Positions 17,669 through 26,490 of a DNA stretch of 64,000 bases are shown here, one piece after another. Position 1 is the first letter of the stretch; the number at the start of each line of letters is the position of its first letter. The position numbers and the translations under genes were made by a program. Under the pieces are notes generated by a model. It did no database searches. It was not told the origin of the DNA and was given only the letters and a program-made list of their open reading frames with translations. The DNA comes from Pseudomonas abieticivorans (GTDB taxonomy: Bacteria; Pseudomonadota; Gammaproteobacteria; Pseudomonadales; Pseudomonadaceae): the NCBI RefSeq assembly GCF_023509015.1, contig NZ_CP094975.1, positions 6,503,501-6,567,500 of the forward strand, read 5' to 3'.

Positions 17669-18904
17669 ATGACCCTCGCCTCTGTCGTTATCGTCGGTGC
17701 CGGCCAGGCCGGCTTTCAAGTGGCCACCTCGCTGCGCCAGGAAGGCTATGAAGGCCGCATTACCCTGGTGGGCGACGAACCAGGCCTGCCCTACCAGCGC
17801 CCGCCGTTGTCCAAGGCCTACCTGCTGGGCAAGATCCAGGACAGTAACCTGTTGTTCCGCCCGCAGGCGTTCTACGTCACCCAGCGCATCGACCTGCTGC
17901 ATGACCAGGCCACCGCCATCGATCGGCTGAACCGCCGCGTGCTGCTGGCTTCAGGTGATGCGCTGGGCTACGACCACCTGGTGCTGGCCACTGGGGCCCA
18001 CAACCGGCCGTTGCCGGTGCCCGGCGCAGACCTGCCGCAGGTGTTTGGCATCAAGACCAAGGCCGACGCTGATGCACTGGCGCCGCTGGCCAAGGCGGCG
18101 CGCAACGTGGTGGTGGTGGGCGCAGGCTTTATCGGCCTGGAATTCGCCGCTGTCGCCGCAGCCCAAGGTGCGACCGTGCATGTGCTGGAGCTGGGCGAGC
18201 GGCCCATGGCCCGCGCCGTGTCGCAGGAAATGTCGGCGCTGTTTCGCCAGGCCCACGAAGCCTGGGGCGTGCGTTTTGATTTTCGCCAGGGCCTGAGCCG
18301 CATCGACAGTGACAACGGCAAGGTCTGCGCCGTGCACACCCAAGACGGGCGCAGCCTGCCAGCGGACCTGGTGGTGTTCGGTATCGGCGTGATTCCCAAC
18401 GCGCAACTGGCGACCGAAGCGGGCCTGGCCATCGAGAACGGCATCAAGGTGGACGCCAACCTGCTCACCAGCGACCCGTTGATTAGCGCCCTGGGCGACG
18501 TGGCCAGCTTCCCGTGCCTGCAGAACGATGAACAGCACACCCGGCTCGAGTCGGTGCAAAACGCCGTGGATCAAGCCCGCGCCGTGGCGGCGCGCCTGAT
18601 GGGCAAGCCAGCACCCTACGGCGCCCTGCCCTGGTTCTGGACCGACCAGGGCGACCTCAAGCTGCAGATTGCCGGGCTCTCGACGGGCTACGACAGCAGC
18701 GTGGTACTGGGCTCGGCAGCCGACCGGCAACTGTCCGTATTGTGCTTTCGCAATGACCGGCTGGTGGCGGTGGAGTCCTGCAACCGCATGGGCGACCACA
18801 TGGCCGCGCGCAAGATCCTCGCCCGCGCGCCCCGCCTGACTGCCGTACAAGCGGCCGCCGAGGGTTTCGACCTCAAGGCCTGGGAAGCGGCCAACCGCGA
18901 ATGA
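17669..18904 (+). CDS. FAD-dependent ferredoxin reductase
   Basis: A 411-residue pyridine-nucleotide-disulfide-type reductase of the putidaredoxin-reductase group. The FAD site is VIVGAGQAGFQVA at the N terminus, the NADH site is VVVVGAGFIGLEFAA near residue 145, and the second FAD contact is LGDVASFP near 275; there is no redox-active CxxxxC. AAGGAG 6 bases upstream fixes the start at 17669. No other reductase is seen in the window, so it may serve both the P450 and the DitA dioxygenase. Confidence 0.88.
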   Translation: MTLASVVIVGAGQAGFQVATSLRQEGYEGRITLVGDEPGLPYQRPPLSKAYLLGKIQDSNLLFRPQAFYVTQRIDLLHDQATAIDRLNRRVLLASGDALGYDHLVLATGAHNRPLPVPGADLPQVFGIKTKADADALAPLAKAARNVVVVGAGFIGLEFAAVAAAQGATVHVLELGERPMARAVSQEMSALFRQAHEAWGVRFDFRQGLSRIDSDNGKVCAVHTQDGRSLPADLVVFGIGVIPNAQLATEAGLAIENGIKVDANLLTSDPLISALGDVASFPCLQNDEQHTRLESVQNAVDQARAVAARLMGKPAPYGALPWFWTDQGDLKLQIAGLSTGYDSSVVLGSAADRQLSVLCFRNDRLVAVESCNRMGDHMAARKILARAPRLTAVQAAAEGFDLKAWEAANRE

Positions 18905-18913
18905 TCTCCCCCC

Positions 18914-18948
18914 AAGCCGCATCAGCGTGGCGCTGCATGCGGCTTTTT
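18914..18948 (+). terminator. Rho-independent terminator after ferredoxin reductase
   Basis: AAGCCGCAT and ATGCGGCTT pair in a 9-bp stem, with an inner CAGCG/CGCTG pairing, followed by TTTTT. It begins 10 bases after the reductase stop, so expression of the SDR at 18975 would be reduced by read-through or driven by another promoter. Confidence 0.85.
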
Positions 18949-18974
18949 CGTGCGCACATGGCAGGAGCAATGCA

Positions 18975-19808
18975 ATGAACAAGACCTGGTTTATTACCGG
19001 TGCCGCCCGCGGGCTGGGCGCCGCCATCGCCCATGCTGCCCTGGCCGCAGGCGACAACGTGGTGGTCAGTGGCCGGCGCCTAGAGGCGCTGCAAGGCAAC
19101 TTTGCCGATTACGGCGAGCGCGTGCTGTCGGTGGCCCTGGATGTCAGTGACCCAGCCCAGGCCCTCACGGCCGTGGAACACGCCGTGGCGCACTTCGGGC
19201 GCATCGACGTGCTGGTCAACAACGCCGGTTATGGCCAGTTGGCGCCCTTCGAGGACAATTTTGCCAGCGATGCCGACAGGCAATTCGCCACCAATGTTTT
19301 CGGCGTATTCAACGTGTGCCGCGCCGTGCTGCCGGTGATGCGCCGGCAGCGCAGCGGGCGGGTGTTCAATGTGTCGTCGATGGGCGGGATCCTGGGCATG
19401 GGCGGCGCCGCGCTGTACTGCGCGTCGAAGTTTGCCGTGGAGGGGTTTTCCGAGTCGCTGGCCCAGGAAGTGGCCATGTTCGGCATCAAGGTCACGCTGG
19501 TGGAACCGGGCGTGTTCAACACCGACTTCCTGGACCCAAGTTCCGCAGTGTTTGGCGCAAGGGCGCTTGAGGACTACGCCGCGTTCACGGACAAAGTCCG
19601 GGGCGCCTCGGCCGCCTACAACCACAAGCAGACCGGCAACCCGGCAAAGCTGGGCGCAGCCCTGGTGCACCTGGCCAATCACCCGGAGCCGCCACTGCGC
19701 TACCTCGCAGGCTCTGACGCCTACCGGCAGGTACGCGACAAACTCACCGACATGCTCGCGCACAGTGAACAATGGCGCGAGCTGTCGGCTTCAACCGACG
19801 GTATGTGA
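18975..19808 (+). CDS. SDR-family oxidoreductase
   Basis: A 277-residue SDR with TGAARGLGAA at the N terminus, NNAGYG near 83 and catalytic YCASK near 147, followed by a long C-terminal region typical of the retinol/17-beta-hydroxysteroid-like SDRs. GGAG lies 7 bases before the chosen ATG. It comes after a strong terminator and converges, with 4 bp between stops, on the SnoaL-like gene. A hydroxyl or keto group on the polycyclic substrate is a reasonable target, by family only. Confidence 0.75.
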   Translation: MNKTWFITGAARGLGAAIAHAALAAGDNVVVSGRRLEALQGNFADYGERVLSVALDVSDPAQALTAVEHAVAHFGRIDVLVNNAGYGQLAPFEDNFASDADRQFATNVFGVFNVCRAVLPVMRRQRSGRVFNVSSMGGILGMGGAALYCASKFAVEGFSESLAQEVAMFGIKVTLVEPGVFNTDFLDPSSAVFGARALEDYAAFTDKVRGASAAYNHKQTGNPAKLGAALVHLANHPEPPLRYLAGSDAYRQVRDKLTDMLAHSEQWRELSASTDGM

Positions 19809-19812
19809 AAGG

Positions 19813-20166
19813 CTACAGGTCGATGAAGTAGCGCACCGACAGCGTGCCCTCGCCGAACTGATACAACTCGATGGTCTCGATACCGCCCTCCTGTTCACGG
19901 AGGGCATTGAGGTGGTGGCAGGCGGCCTCGTTGCCATTGATGATGCACTGGCGCACCTCGACGCGAATCTTCGGCTGCTGCGCCGCCCACATGCCCTCCA
20001 GCACTTGCCACGCGTCCTCTTGCGGCGGCCGGCCGACGTACTCGATGTCCAGGCCGTTGGCCGAGACACTTTTGTAGTGGTCAAAAAACCCCTGCTTGTC
20101 GCCCTTGTTCCAGCAGTCGATCTGACCGTGCAGGAAACGTTCGATTGCCATTCTGTCCATGCTCAT
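19813..20166 (-). CDS. SnoaL/NTF2-like small protein
   Basis: A 117-residue protein with the NTF2 fold signature: a long N-terminal helix (IERFLHGQIDCWNKGDKQGF), then beta strands ending in RYFIDL. Such proteins are isomerases, hydrolases or dehydratases, or accessory subunits; ketosteroid isomerase has this fold. It is the last gene of the reverse P450 operon (P450, unknown, SDR, MFS, this). No catalytic residues can be assigned with confidence. A second family member lies at 58056. Confidence 0.65.
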   Translation of the reverse strand: MSMDRMAIERFLHGQIDCWNKGDKQGFFDHYKSVSANGLDIEYVGRPPQEDAWQVLEGMWAAQQPKIRVEVRQCIINGNEAACHHLNALREQEGGIETIELYQFGEGTLSVRYFIDL

Positions 20167-20191
20167 GATGCAGGTCTTCCTCAGGTTAGGA

Positions 20192-21487
20192 TCAAGTGGG
20201 TTGCTGCTGTTGCCACGGATATTGGCGCGCCAGGAACGCCGGCTCCATCCTCAGCCACAGCAACAGGGCCGGGCCAATGATGGCGCAGCAGAAACAGCAC
20301 GCCAGCACCGCCGAATAGCTGCCGTAGACATCGTATAGGTGACCAAAAAGCATCGGTACCAACCCGGAAACGATGGTGATCAGGCACAGGTGCAGGCCAA
20401 AGATGCGTGCGTAATCGCGAAGACCGAAATAGCGCGCCATCAGGAACGCCGCCAGGTCGAACTCGGCGCCGGCACTGGCACCGATGCACAAGGTGGCGAG
20501 CACCAGCAGAGGGGTGCTTTGGCCCGCACTGAAGTAGAAAATGGCGCAACCCAGCGCGGGCAATGCCAGGCTCGCCGCTGCCACCTTGGAAGGCGAATAG
20601 CGGTCCAGCAGGTAACCTACCAGCAACCGGCCGGCAATGATCGAAATGCCAAAGGTGCTGAACACTTGCGCCGCCTGCTGCGGGCTCAGGCCCTTGCTTT
20701 GCAGCATCGGCACGATGTTGGTGACCATGCCGACGGTCAACGACACCGACAGGATCAGCGCCACGTTGAAGCCCCAGTACATGCGGCTGCGCAACGCCTG
20801 CTTGAAACTCATGCCGGACAGTTGCACGGGGGCGTCCTGTTTGGCCGGTTGAGCCCCGGCAGGCTGGCCCGGCAGGCGCAACCAGCATAACGTCAGGGGC
20901 AAGGTAAACAGCAACGGCATCGCCCCCAGGGCATAGAACCCGGCCTGCCAGCCGTAGGCGGCGATCAGCCGCGACAACAGCGGCGGCAAAATCATTGCCA
21001 TGAGGCCGGTGCCACAGAGGATGATCGCCAGCGCCAGGCCGCGGTTGCGCTCGAACCACAGGTTGACCAGTTGGGTCCAGGTGATGGCGATGGTGCCGGC
21101 GCACACGATGGGCATGGCAAAAAACGCCAGGTACAACCAGCCGATCGAGCCCTGGATGCGGGTGATCGCGAAGTAGCCGATAATTTGCAGCACGATCGAG
21201 AAGATCGCCACCCGGCGCAGGCCATGGCGGCGGTACAGCCAGCCGACCAGTTGCGTGGAGATCGCGACGCCGGCGAACAGGAAGGTGATGCTGGCCTGCA
21301 GATCGCCGCGGCTCCAGCCGAAGGCCTGTTCCAGCGGGATCACCAGGGTGCCAAAGGCGTACAACAGCGCGGCGGTAATGCTGGTGCAGATGCCGAACAG
21401 CCCCAGCAGCACCACGCGCCAGCCGCGCCGGAACTCGGAAAAATCGCTGCCGCCAGGGGCCTTGGTACCGCGTGTGTCAGTGGTCAT
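20192..21487 (-). CDS. MFS transporter (paralog B)
   Basis: A 431-residue, 12-segment transporter. DFSEFRRGWRVVLLGLFGI and ALLYAFGTLVIPLEQAFGW match the starts of the paralogs at 16047 and 54578. The ATG at 21487 follows GGGAG; a longer in-frame start at 21529 is less likely. It lies in the reverse P450 operon between an SDR and a SnoaL-like gene. Confidence 0.82.
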   Translation of the reverse strand: MTTDTRGTKAPGGSDFSEFRRGWRVVLLGLFGICTSITAALLYAFGTLVIPLEQAFGWSRGDLQASITFLFAGVAISTQLVGWLYRRHGLRRVAIFSIVLQIIGYFAITRIQGSIGWLYLAFFAMPIVCAGTIAITWTQLVNLWFERNRGLALAIILCGTGLMAMILPPLLSRLIAAYGWQAGFYALGAMPLLFTLPLTLCWLRLPGQPAGAQPAKQDAPVQLSGMSFKQALRSRMYWGFNVALILSVSLTVGMVTNIVPMLQSKGLSPQQAAQVFSTFGISIIAGRLLVGYLLDRYSPSKVAAASLALPALGCAIFYFSAGQSTPLLVLATLCIGASAGAEFDLAAFLMARYFGLRDYARIFGLHLCLITIVSGLVPMLFGHLYDVYGSYSAVLACCFCCAIIGPALLLWLRMEPAFLARQYPWQQQQPT

Positions 21488-21531
21488 GTGTAAACTCCCG
21501 GCGAGGCCGCCCATGCGGCCGCGCCACATGA

Positions 21532-22320
21532 TTAATGGCCCTTGAGGATGTCTTCGACCTTGGGCAGCGCGATCATGGTCGCGCCGCCGTCCACCAGCAG
21601 CGAGGTGCCGGTGATATAGGACGCCTCGTTGGAGGTCAAAAACAGCACTGCGTTGGCAATGTCGGCCGACTCGCCCAACCGCCCTACCGGGAAGTGCGCG
21701 GCCAACTGATGAGGCAACTCGTTGCCCAGGGTTTCGAGCATGTGATCGGTGCCGATCAAGCCGGGCTCCACCACGTTGACCAGGATGTTCAAGGCGCCAA
21801 ACTCCACCGCCAGGCCACGGGCAAAGGCGTTCATGAACGCCTTGCTGGCGCCATAGGCGATCAGCCGGGGCGTGTACTTGCGGTTGGCTTCGCCGGAGGA
21901 GATAAAGATCAGCCGGCCTTTGTCGGTGGCTAGGGACAGGTACGGCGCGCAGTCCTTGGCCAGCCAGAACAGCGACTGGATATTGCTGCGCACGATGTGA
22001 TCAAAGGTGTCATCGGCCATTTCGGCCATCAACCCGTGGCTGGTATCGGCAGCGCAATGCACGACGATGTCCAGCGTGCCGAAATGCTCGACAGCGCCTT
22101 GCACCATCGACCTGATCGCCTCGCGGTCGGCAATGTCGCCGCCTACCAGGCACGCCTGGGCGCCCAGGGCCTGGATCTGCGCCACGGTGTGCTCGCCATG
22201 GCTGGCGGTGCGGGCCGAAACCACCACCTTGGCACCTTCGCGGGCATAGGCCAGCGCGATGGCCCGGCCCATGCCGCGCCCGGCACCGGTGACCAAAACT
22301 ACTTTGTTGGAAAACTTCAT
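21532..22320 (-). CDS. SDR-family oxidoreductase
   Basis: A 262-residue classical SDR with LVTGAGRGMGRA at residues 8-19, catalytic YGASK near 152 and the C-terminal ITGTSLLVDGGATM typical of 3-oxoacyl-reductase-like members. The start at 22320 has GAGG 8 bases upstream, while the ATG at 22326 is too close to it. It lies directly downstream of the unknown gene at 22407 in the P450 operon, so it may oxidise the alcohol made by the P450. Confidence 0.75.
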   Translation of the reverse strand: MKFSNKVVLVTGAGRGMGRAIALAYAREGAKVVVSARTASHGEHTVAQIQALGAQACLVGGDIADREAIRSMVQGAVEHFGTLDIVVHCAADTSHGLMAEMADDTFDHIVRSNIQSLFWLAKDCAPYLSLATDKGRLIFISSGEANRKYTPRLIAYGASKAFMNAFARGLAVEFGALNILVNVVEPGLIGTDHMLETLGNELPHQLAAHFPVGRLGESADIANAVLFLTSNEASYITGTSLLVDGGATMIALPKVEDILKGH

Positions 22321-22406
22321 CGCCATGTCCTCATTATTCTTATTAGCCGAGGCGTGTTGCAGTGGGCGCCCGGCCCTTGCCGGCAGCGGGCGCCTGCAGA
22401 GGGGTG

Positions 22407-23438
22407 CTACAGGTCCTGGCCCTTGACGTTGCGCGCCGAACCGTTGCGCCGGTCCGATTCACCCCAGCCCAACCAGTGCGACGGCTCGCGGGTATCGCCC
22501 ACCTTGCGCCAGCGCCCTTCCTGCTGGGCGGTGATGGGGAAGCCGCCGACGAAATCGATCATCTCGCCCTTCTCGTCCGGCAAGAACTCCCATTGCTCCT
22601 TGCCTTCCAGCACGATTTTCGCGGATTTGAGGAAGTAGCTGCCGTCCTTGTGCTCGGTCAGCCCTTCGATGTCGGTGGTTACCCGCACCTCGCCTTTTTC
22701 ATTGTTGAAAATCGCGTAACCCAAGTGGTCATGGCCCACCATGAACGAGCCGGTGTCCCAGGTGCCGTCCTTGTATACGGTGACGAACGACCACCAGATC
22801 ACGTGCTTATTGTTGTTGACCACCAAATCCTTCTTGAAGTGGATGGCGCCGCCTTCTGCCATGTAGAACTGATCCAGCGCCATGGCGCCCTTGACCGGGC
22901 GGCCTTCGCACACCCCCGACAGCTCCCACAGTTGCGAGACGTAGAAGGTGCCCCACTCAACGCCCGGCAGGTACCACTGCAGGCCCGGGCCCAGCAGGCG
23001 GCCTTCCAGGTGAAACAGGCCGTCCTCTTTCCAGGTCAGGCGCTCGCTGTTGGCGGTGATCTCCCAGCCGTTGCCAGGCTCACCCGGCTGGCTGGCCCAG
23101 CGTGCCGTGTCGCCGTCCAAGCTGTGCACCGGCATCGGCGTGAGCGCCTGCCTGGCCATTTTCTCGTGGTCCATGCGCAGGTTGACGTGATCGACATGGT
23201 TGTTCAGGTAGAAGAATTTGGTCGGGTTCGGCGTGCCGTTGGGCGCCATCAACGAGCGCACGAACGAATAGATGTTGCCCTGCTCGTCACGTACAGAGCC
23301 AAACGGCGAGCTCTTGCTCAGGTGCAGGCCGAAGAAGCCGCGTTCGGCCGCCATCGAGGCGCCCGTGACCTTGTGCGGCCCAACCAATTGCTGAAAGCCG
23401 AAATCGCCGCGTTCCGGAATGGTTTTAAACGTTCTCAT
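22407..23438 (-). CDS. Uncharacterised protein, probable beta-rich lipocalin/CrtC-like fold
   Basis: A 343-residue soluble protein without signal peptide. It is rich in Trp and Gly-turns and strands (YKDGTWDTGSFMVGHDHLGY, LPGVEWGTFYVSQLW), which suggests the double lipocalin-like fold of hydroxyneurosporene-synthase-like (CrtC) proteins or the related DUF7064/7065 group; I am not sure of either. No catalytic motif is evident. ATG at 23438 with GAGGG upstream is chosen over a longer frame. It sits between the P450 and an SDR, which implies a role on terpenoid intermediates, for example hydration or binding. Confidence 0.55.
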   Translation of the reverse strand: MRTFKTIPERGDFGFQQLVGPHKVTGASMAAERGFFGLHLSKSSPFGSVRDEQGNIYSFVRSLMAPNGTPNPTKFFYLNNHVDHVNLRMDHEKMARQALTPMPVHSLDGDTARWASQPGEPGNGWEITANSERLTWKEDGLFHLEGRLLGPGLQWYLPGVEWGTFYVSQLWELSGVCEGRPVKGAMALDQFYMAEGGAIHFKKDLVVNNNKHVIWWSFVTVYKDGTWDTGSFMVGHDHLGYAIFNNEKGEVRVTTDIEGLTEHKDGSYFLKSAKIVLEGKEQWEFLPDEKGEMIDFVGGFPITAQQEGRWRKVGDTREPSHWLGWGESDRRNGSARNVKGQDL

Positions 23439-23497
23439 GGTGCCCTCTGTTTTTTTTGTAAAGGCGTGGGGTTGGATGTGCAATGGCGTAGCCGGGC

Positions 23498-24775
23498 TCA
23501 GTCCCAGATCACCGGCAGCGTGGAAACGCCGCGCAACTGCGCACCGCTGATCTGCGGTACCGGTTGGCTGGGGTCCAGGCGCAAATTGGGGAACAGGTCC
23601 AGGATGGCGTTGACCGCGCTGCTGATTTCCACCTTGGCGACGAACTGGCCGATGCACATGTGCGGGCCAAAGCCAAAGCCGAAGGACGGCTTGGGCTTGC
23701 GGTCGATGTCGAACACATCCGGCCGGTCGAAGGCGTCCTCGTCACGGTTGGCCGACACCACCATGCATTGCACGAAGGCGCCCTTGGGAATCTTCACGCC
23801 GTGGAATTCAACTTCCCTGGCGGTCTCGCGCACCTTGAAGGTGGCCACCGGTTCGAAGCGGGTGGTTTCATCCATCAGCTTGCCGATCAGCGCGCGGTCG
23901 GCTTTCACCCTTTCAAGCAAGCCTGGCGTGGTGAGCAACAACGTCATCACCGAGCCAAACATACGCGTGGTGGTTTCCCCGGCGGCGGGCAACAACGAGC
24001 GGGTGAAGGTGATCACCTCGTGGTCATCCAGGGTGCGCCCTTCGTATTCGGCGCGCAGCAGCCGGCCGACCACGTCATCGCCCTGACTGCCTTCGGCGCG
24101 ACGCTTGACCACCACCTCTTGCAGCGCGTCGTACAAACCCTTGACGGCGATGCCGGCCTGGCGCCGCGCCTCGACCATCTTGGCCGGGTCGATCTGGTTG
24201 CCGCCCACGATGGCCAGCGCCCAGGCGGCGTACTGTTTGTAGCTGGACGGGTCATCGGAAGGAAAACCCATCAGCGCGTACATGACCCGGATCGGCAGCT
24301 CCAGGCCAAACTTCATCAGGTCGGCCTTTTTGGCCGGCAACATCGGCTGGATGTACTCTTCGCGAATCACCTGGTCGATCTGCGGGCGCCACTTGTTCAC
24401 GGTTTCGGGCATGAACGCTGGCTGCAGCAGGGCGCGCACCTTGCGGTGTTCATCGCCATCCATCGCCAGAATGATCAAACCATCGAAAAACGCCCCCAGG
24501 CCCTCGGCGATAAACCCGCTGGTGTAGGTGGCGCCATCGCGCAGCACGCTCATCACGTCCTGATACGTGAACAAGGCAAAGGTGGGGCGCGTACCCTGCT
24601 GGGTACCGGCGTTGGTGGGTACGCCGAACTGCTTGATGAAGTCACCCTCGTAGATCGGCGACTTGAGCCGTTGCTCACGGCACACCTCGTGGATATCCAG
24701 GTCGGTGCCACGGTACAGTTGCGACACCGCCGAATACGCGGTGGCCAGGTCCAGTGCTGCGCTTTCGTTGCTCAT
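23498..24775 (-). CDS. Cytochrome P450 (CYP226-like, DitQ/DitU type)
   Basis: A 425-residue soluble bacterial P450. The oxygen-binding I-helix is LLPAAGETTTR, the K-helix ExxR is ETTR (MDETTRFEP) and the heme-binding loop is FGFGFGPHMCIG with ligand C374. In known abietane degraders CYP226 enzymes (DitQ, DitU; TdtD) oxidise the C7 position or the isopropyl/ring system of resin acids; this gene is a candidate for that group but I cannot tell which. ATG 24775 has AGGAG upstream. It is first in its operon, divergent from a TetR gene across a perfect operator. Confidence 0.85.
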   Translation of the reverse strand: MSNESAALDLATAYSAVSQLYRGTDLDIHEVCREQRLKSPIYEGDFIKQFGVPTNAGTQQGTRPTFALFTYQDVMSVLRDGATYTSGFIAEGLGAFFDGLIILAMDGDEHRKVRALLQPAFMPETVNKWRPQIDQVIREEYIQPMLPAKKADLMKFGLELPIRVMYALMGFPSDDPSSYKQYAAWALAIVGGNQIDPAKMVEARRQAGIAVKGLYDALQEVVVKRRAEGSQGDDVVGRLLRAEYEGRTLDDHEVITFTRSLLPAAGETTTRMFGSVMTLLLTTPGLLERVKADRALIGKLMDETTRFEPVATFKVRETAREVEFHGVKIPKGAFVQCMVVSANRDEDAFDRPDVFDIDRKPKPSFGFGFGPHMCIGQFVAKVEISSAVNAILDLFPNLRLDPSQPVPQISGAQLRGVSTLPVIWD

Positions 24776-24915
24776 CAAGATCTCCTATCGGTTCTCAAGC
24801 GCCAGCGAATACAGCATCGGCGACGCTCTTTTTTATTGTTCTGGCCGCACGCTTTACGTCCAGTGCCCAGGCTGCCAACCTATGGTATGCGCTGCCCTCT
24901 GGATGGGCAGTTCGA

Positions 24916-24940
24916 TTCGTTTGACCTGGGGTCAAACGAA
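24916..24940. promoter_or_regulatory. Perfect 11-bp inverted-repeat operator (P450/TetR)
   Basis: TTCGTTTGACC (24916-24926) and GGTCAAACGAA (24930-24940) are exact reverse complements around TGG. The site is 26 bp upstream of the TetR GTG start and 141 bp upstream of the P450 start. Size, symmetry and position are what is expected for an autoregulated TetR repressor that also controls the P450 operon. It is unlike the shared GAACA/TGTTC motif. Confidence 0.8.
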
Positions 24941-24965
24941 GGTCCCCGGCAACAAGGAGTACAAG

Positions 24966-25610
24966 GTGGCGACAAAGGCAGTAGAAGGTGGTGAACAGGG
25001 CAAGCGCAGCACGATGAATCGCTTGCTCGCCGCTGCACGCATCGAGTTCGCCCGCAAGGGCCTGGCTGGCGCGCGCGTGGAGACCATCGCCGGCGATGCC
25101 GGGGTCACCAAACAGTTGGTCTATCACTATTACGGCTCCAAGGAAGGCCTGTTCGTGGCTGTGCTGGACGAGTCGTCGGGCCACATCATGTCGGAGCTTG
25201 TTGGCCTGGACATCGAACACCTGCCACCGCCGTTGGCGATGCGCGCGGTGCTCAACCATTTCTTCGATCAATACCGCCTGGACCCTTTCCTGGGCAGCCT
25301 GGCGCTGGAGGGCATCCGTTACCACGATGTCCATGAAACACCGCGTAACCATTTCCTGGAGATGGCCCCCGCGCTGATCGCCAAGCTGGACGCGATTCTC
25401 AAGCGAGGCGCCGCCAGCGGTGATTTTCGCTCCGACATCAACCCGCGCCTGCTGTTGGCCAGCGCCTCGCTGGTGACCACCGGCTGGTTTACCAACCGCT
25501 ACTCGATGTCGGCGCTGGCGGGCCTGGACACCGACTCCCAGGAAGGCTTGTCGACCTGGCGCCAGTACTCGGCGGACTTCGTGCTGGCCGGCATCTCCTT
25601 GCGCAGCTAA
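24966..25610 (+). CDS. TetR-family regulator of the P450 operon
   Basis: A 214-residue TetR-family protein with the helix-turn-helix at about residues 20-65 (ETIAGDAGVTKQLVYHYYGSKEGLF) and a TetR_C-like ligand domain. GTG at 24966 is the likely start because AAGGAG is 6 bases upstream; the frame is open farther back without a good start. It faces the P450 gene and the palindrome at 24916 lies in its leader, so it probably represses itself and the P450 operon until a terpenoid ligand binds. Confidence 0.82.
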   Translation: MATKAVEGGEQGKRSTMNRLLAAARIEFARKGLAGARVETIAGDAGVTKQLVYHYYGSKEGLFVAVLDESSGHIMSELVGLDIEHLPPPLAMRAVLNHFFDQYRLDPFLGSLALEGIRYHDVHETPRNHFLEMAPALIAKLDAILKRGAASGDFRSDINPRLLLASASLVTTGWFTNRYSMSALAGLDTDSQEGLSTWRQYSADFVLAGISLRS

Positions 25611-25622
25611 AACCCGGAGCCG

Positions 25623-25721
25623 GTGATCTGCTCGTGATCTGCTTGTGATCTGCTCGTGATCTGCTTGTGATCTGCTTGTGATCTGCTTGTGATCTGCTTG
25701 TGATCTGCTTGTGATCTGCTT
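25623..25721. repeat. 11-bp tandem array, 9 units (left flank of palindrome copy 1)
   Basis: Nine head-to-tail units of GTGATCTGCTT, two of them with C for the last T. The unit length is close to one DNA turn and each unit has one GATC. The array begins 12 bp after the TetR stop and leads into palindromic element copy 1. Confidence 0.95.
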
Positions 25722-25740
25722 GGCTTTTGATCTTGATTGT

Positions 25741-26321
25741 GTGCCCCGTAAAGCGCCCGGGCCGACTGGAGGCGTCGCTCAAGGGGCGGCCCGCAGGGCC
25801 CGAGGCGTAGCCGAGGGAGACGGCAGCCGGCAAGCTTCTATAGCCGGTGCCGTCTGCCCCTTGAGCGACGCCGGAGGGAGGGGACCCGCAGCGCAGCGGA
25901 GGGCCCAAGCAGGGGCAAGCCTTTTTTGCTTACTTTTTGTGGCGTTTGACAAAAAGTAAGACGCCGTAAGGGCGGAACGGTGAAGTGATCGCGCCATTGA
26001 TAATGGATATGTTCACGCATCTTTGAAGCTTGCTCTTAAAACGGTGAACATATCCATTGGCTAGGATGATGCCGAATCACCTTTCCGGCCTTACGCCGGC
26101 TCACTTTTTGTCAAACGCCCGGTGTGCCGGCCCAGCCAAAAAATAAGCAAAAAAGGCTTGCCCCTGCTTGGGCCCTACGCTGCGCTACGGGTCCCCTCCC
26201 TCCGGCATCGCTCAAGCGGACGACGGCCCGGAATAGAAGCGTCTCCGGCTCCGTCTCCGGCGGCTACGCCTCCGGCCGCTTGATCGACGCCTCCAGTCGG
26301 CCCGGGCGCTTAATGGGGCAT
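25741..26321. repeat. Large palindromic intergenic element, copy 1 (centre inverted)
   Basis: About 220-bp arms face each other: the left arm opens with GTGCCCCGTAAAGCGCCCGG and the right arm closes with its near reverse complement. Nested inside are the perfect 12-bp hairpin CTTACTTTTTGT/ACAAAAAGTAAG at 25929-25960 and, at the centre, the perfect 15-bp inverted repeat at 26002-26016 and 26044-26058 (AATGGATATGTTCAC). Compared with copies 2 and 3 the arms keep their orientation but the central ~145 bp are reversed. It has no believable gene; the open frames across it are repeat-encoded shadows. Confidence 0.9.
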
Positions 26322-26341
26322 ACAATCAAGATCAAAAGCCA

Positions 26342-26407
26342 AGCAGATCAAGAGCAGATCAAGAGCAGATCAAGAGCAGATCAAGAGCAGATCAAGAGCA
26401 GATCAAG
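26342..26407. repeat. 11-bp tandem array, 6 units (right flank of copy 1)
   Basis: Six exact units of AGCAGATCAAG. The unit is a variant of the reverse complement of the left-flank unit, so the tandem arrays take part in the overall inverted-repeat layout. Confidence 0.95.
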
Positions 26408-26414
26408 AGCAGAA

Positions 26415-26472
26415 TTTGGCTTTGGCTTTGGCTTTCGATCTTGATCTTGATCTTGATCTTGATCTTGATCTG
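26415..26472. repeat. 6-bp tandem repeats between copies 1 and 2
   Basis: Three units of TTGGCT (26415-26432) are followed by five exact units of GATCTT and one GATCTG (26437-26472). They form the left flank of palindrome copy 2 in place of an 11-bp array; a shorter related stretch precedes copy 3. Confidence 0.9.
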
Positions 26473-26490
26473 CTTTTGATCTTGATGGTA

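Noticed and set aside
22362..24086. Long plus-strand frame (574 codons) opposite the P450 and the unknown gene
   Set aside because: Antisense shadow with Arg/His/Gln-rich low-information translation and no ribosome site.
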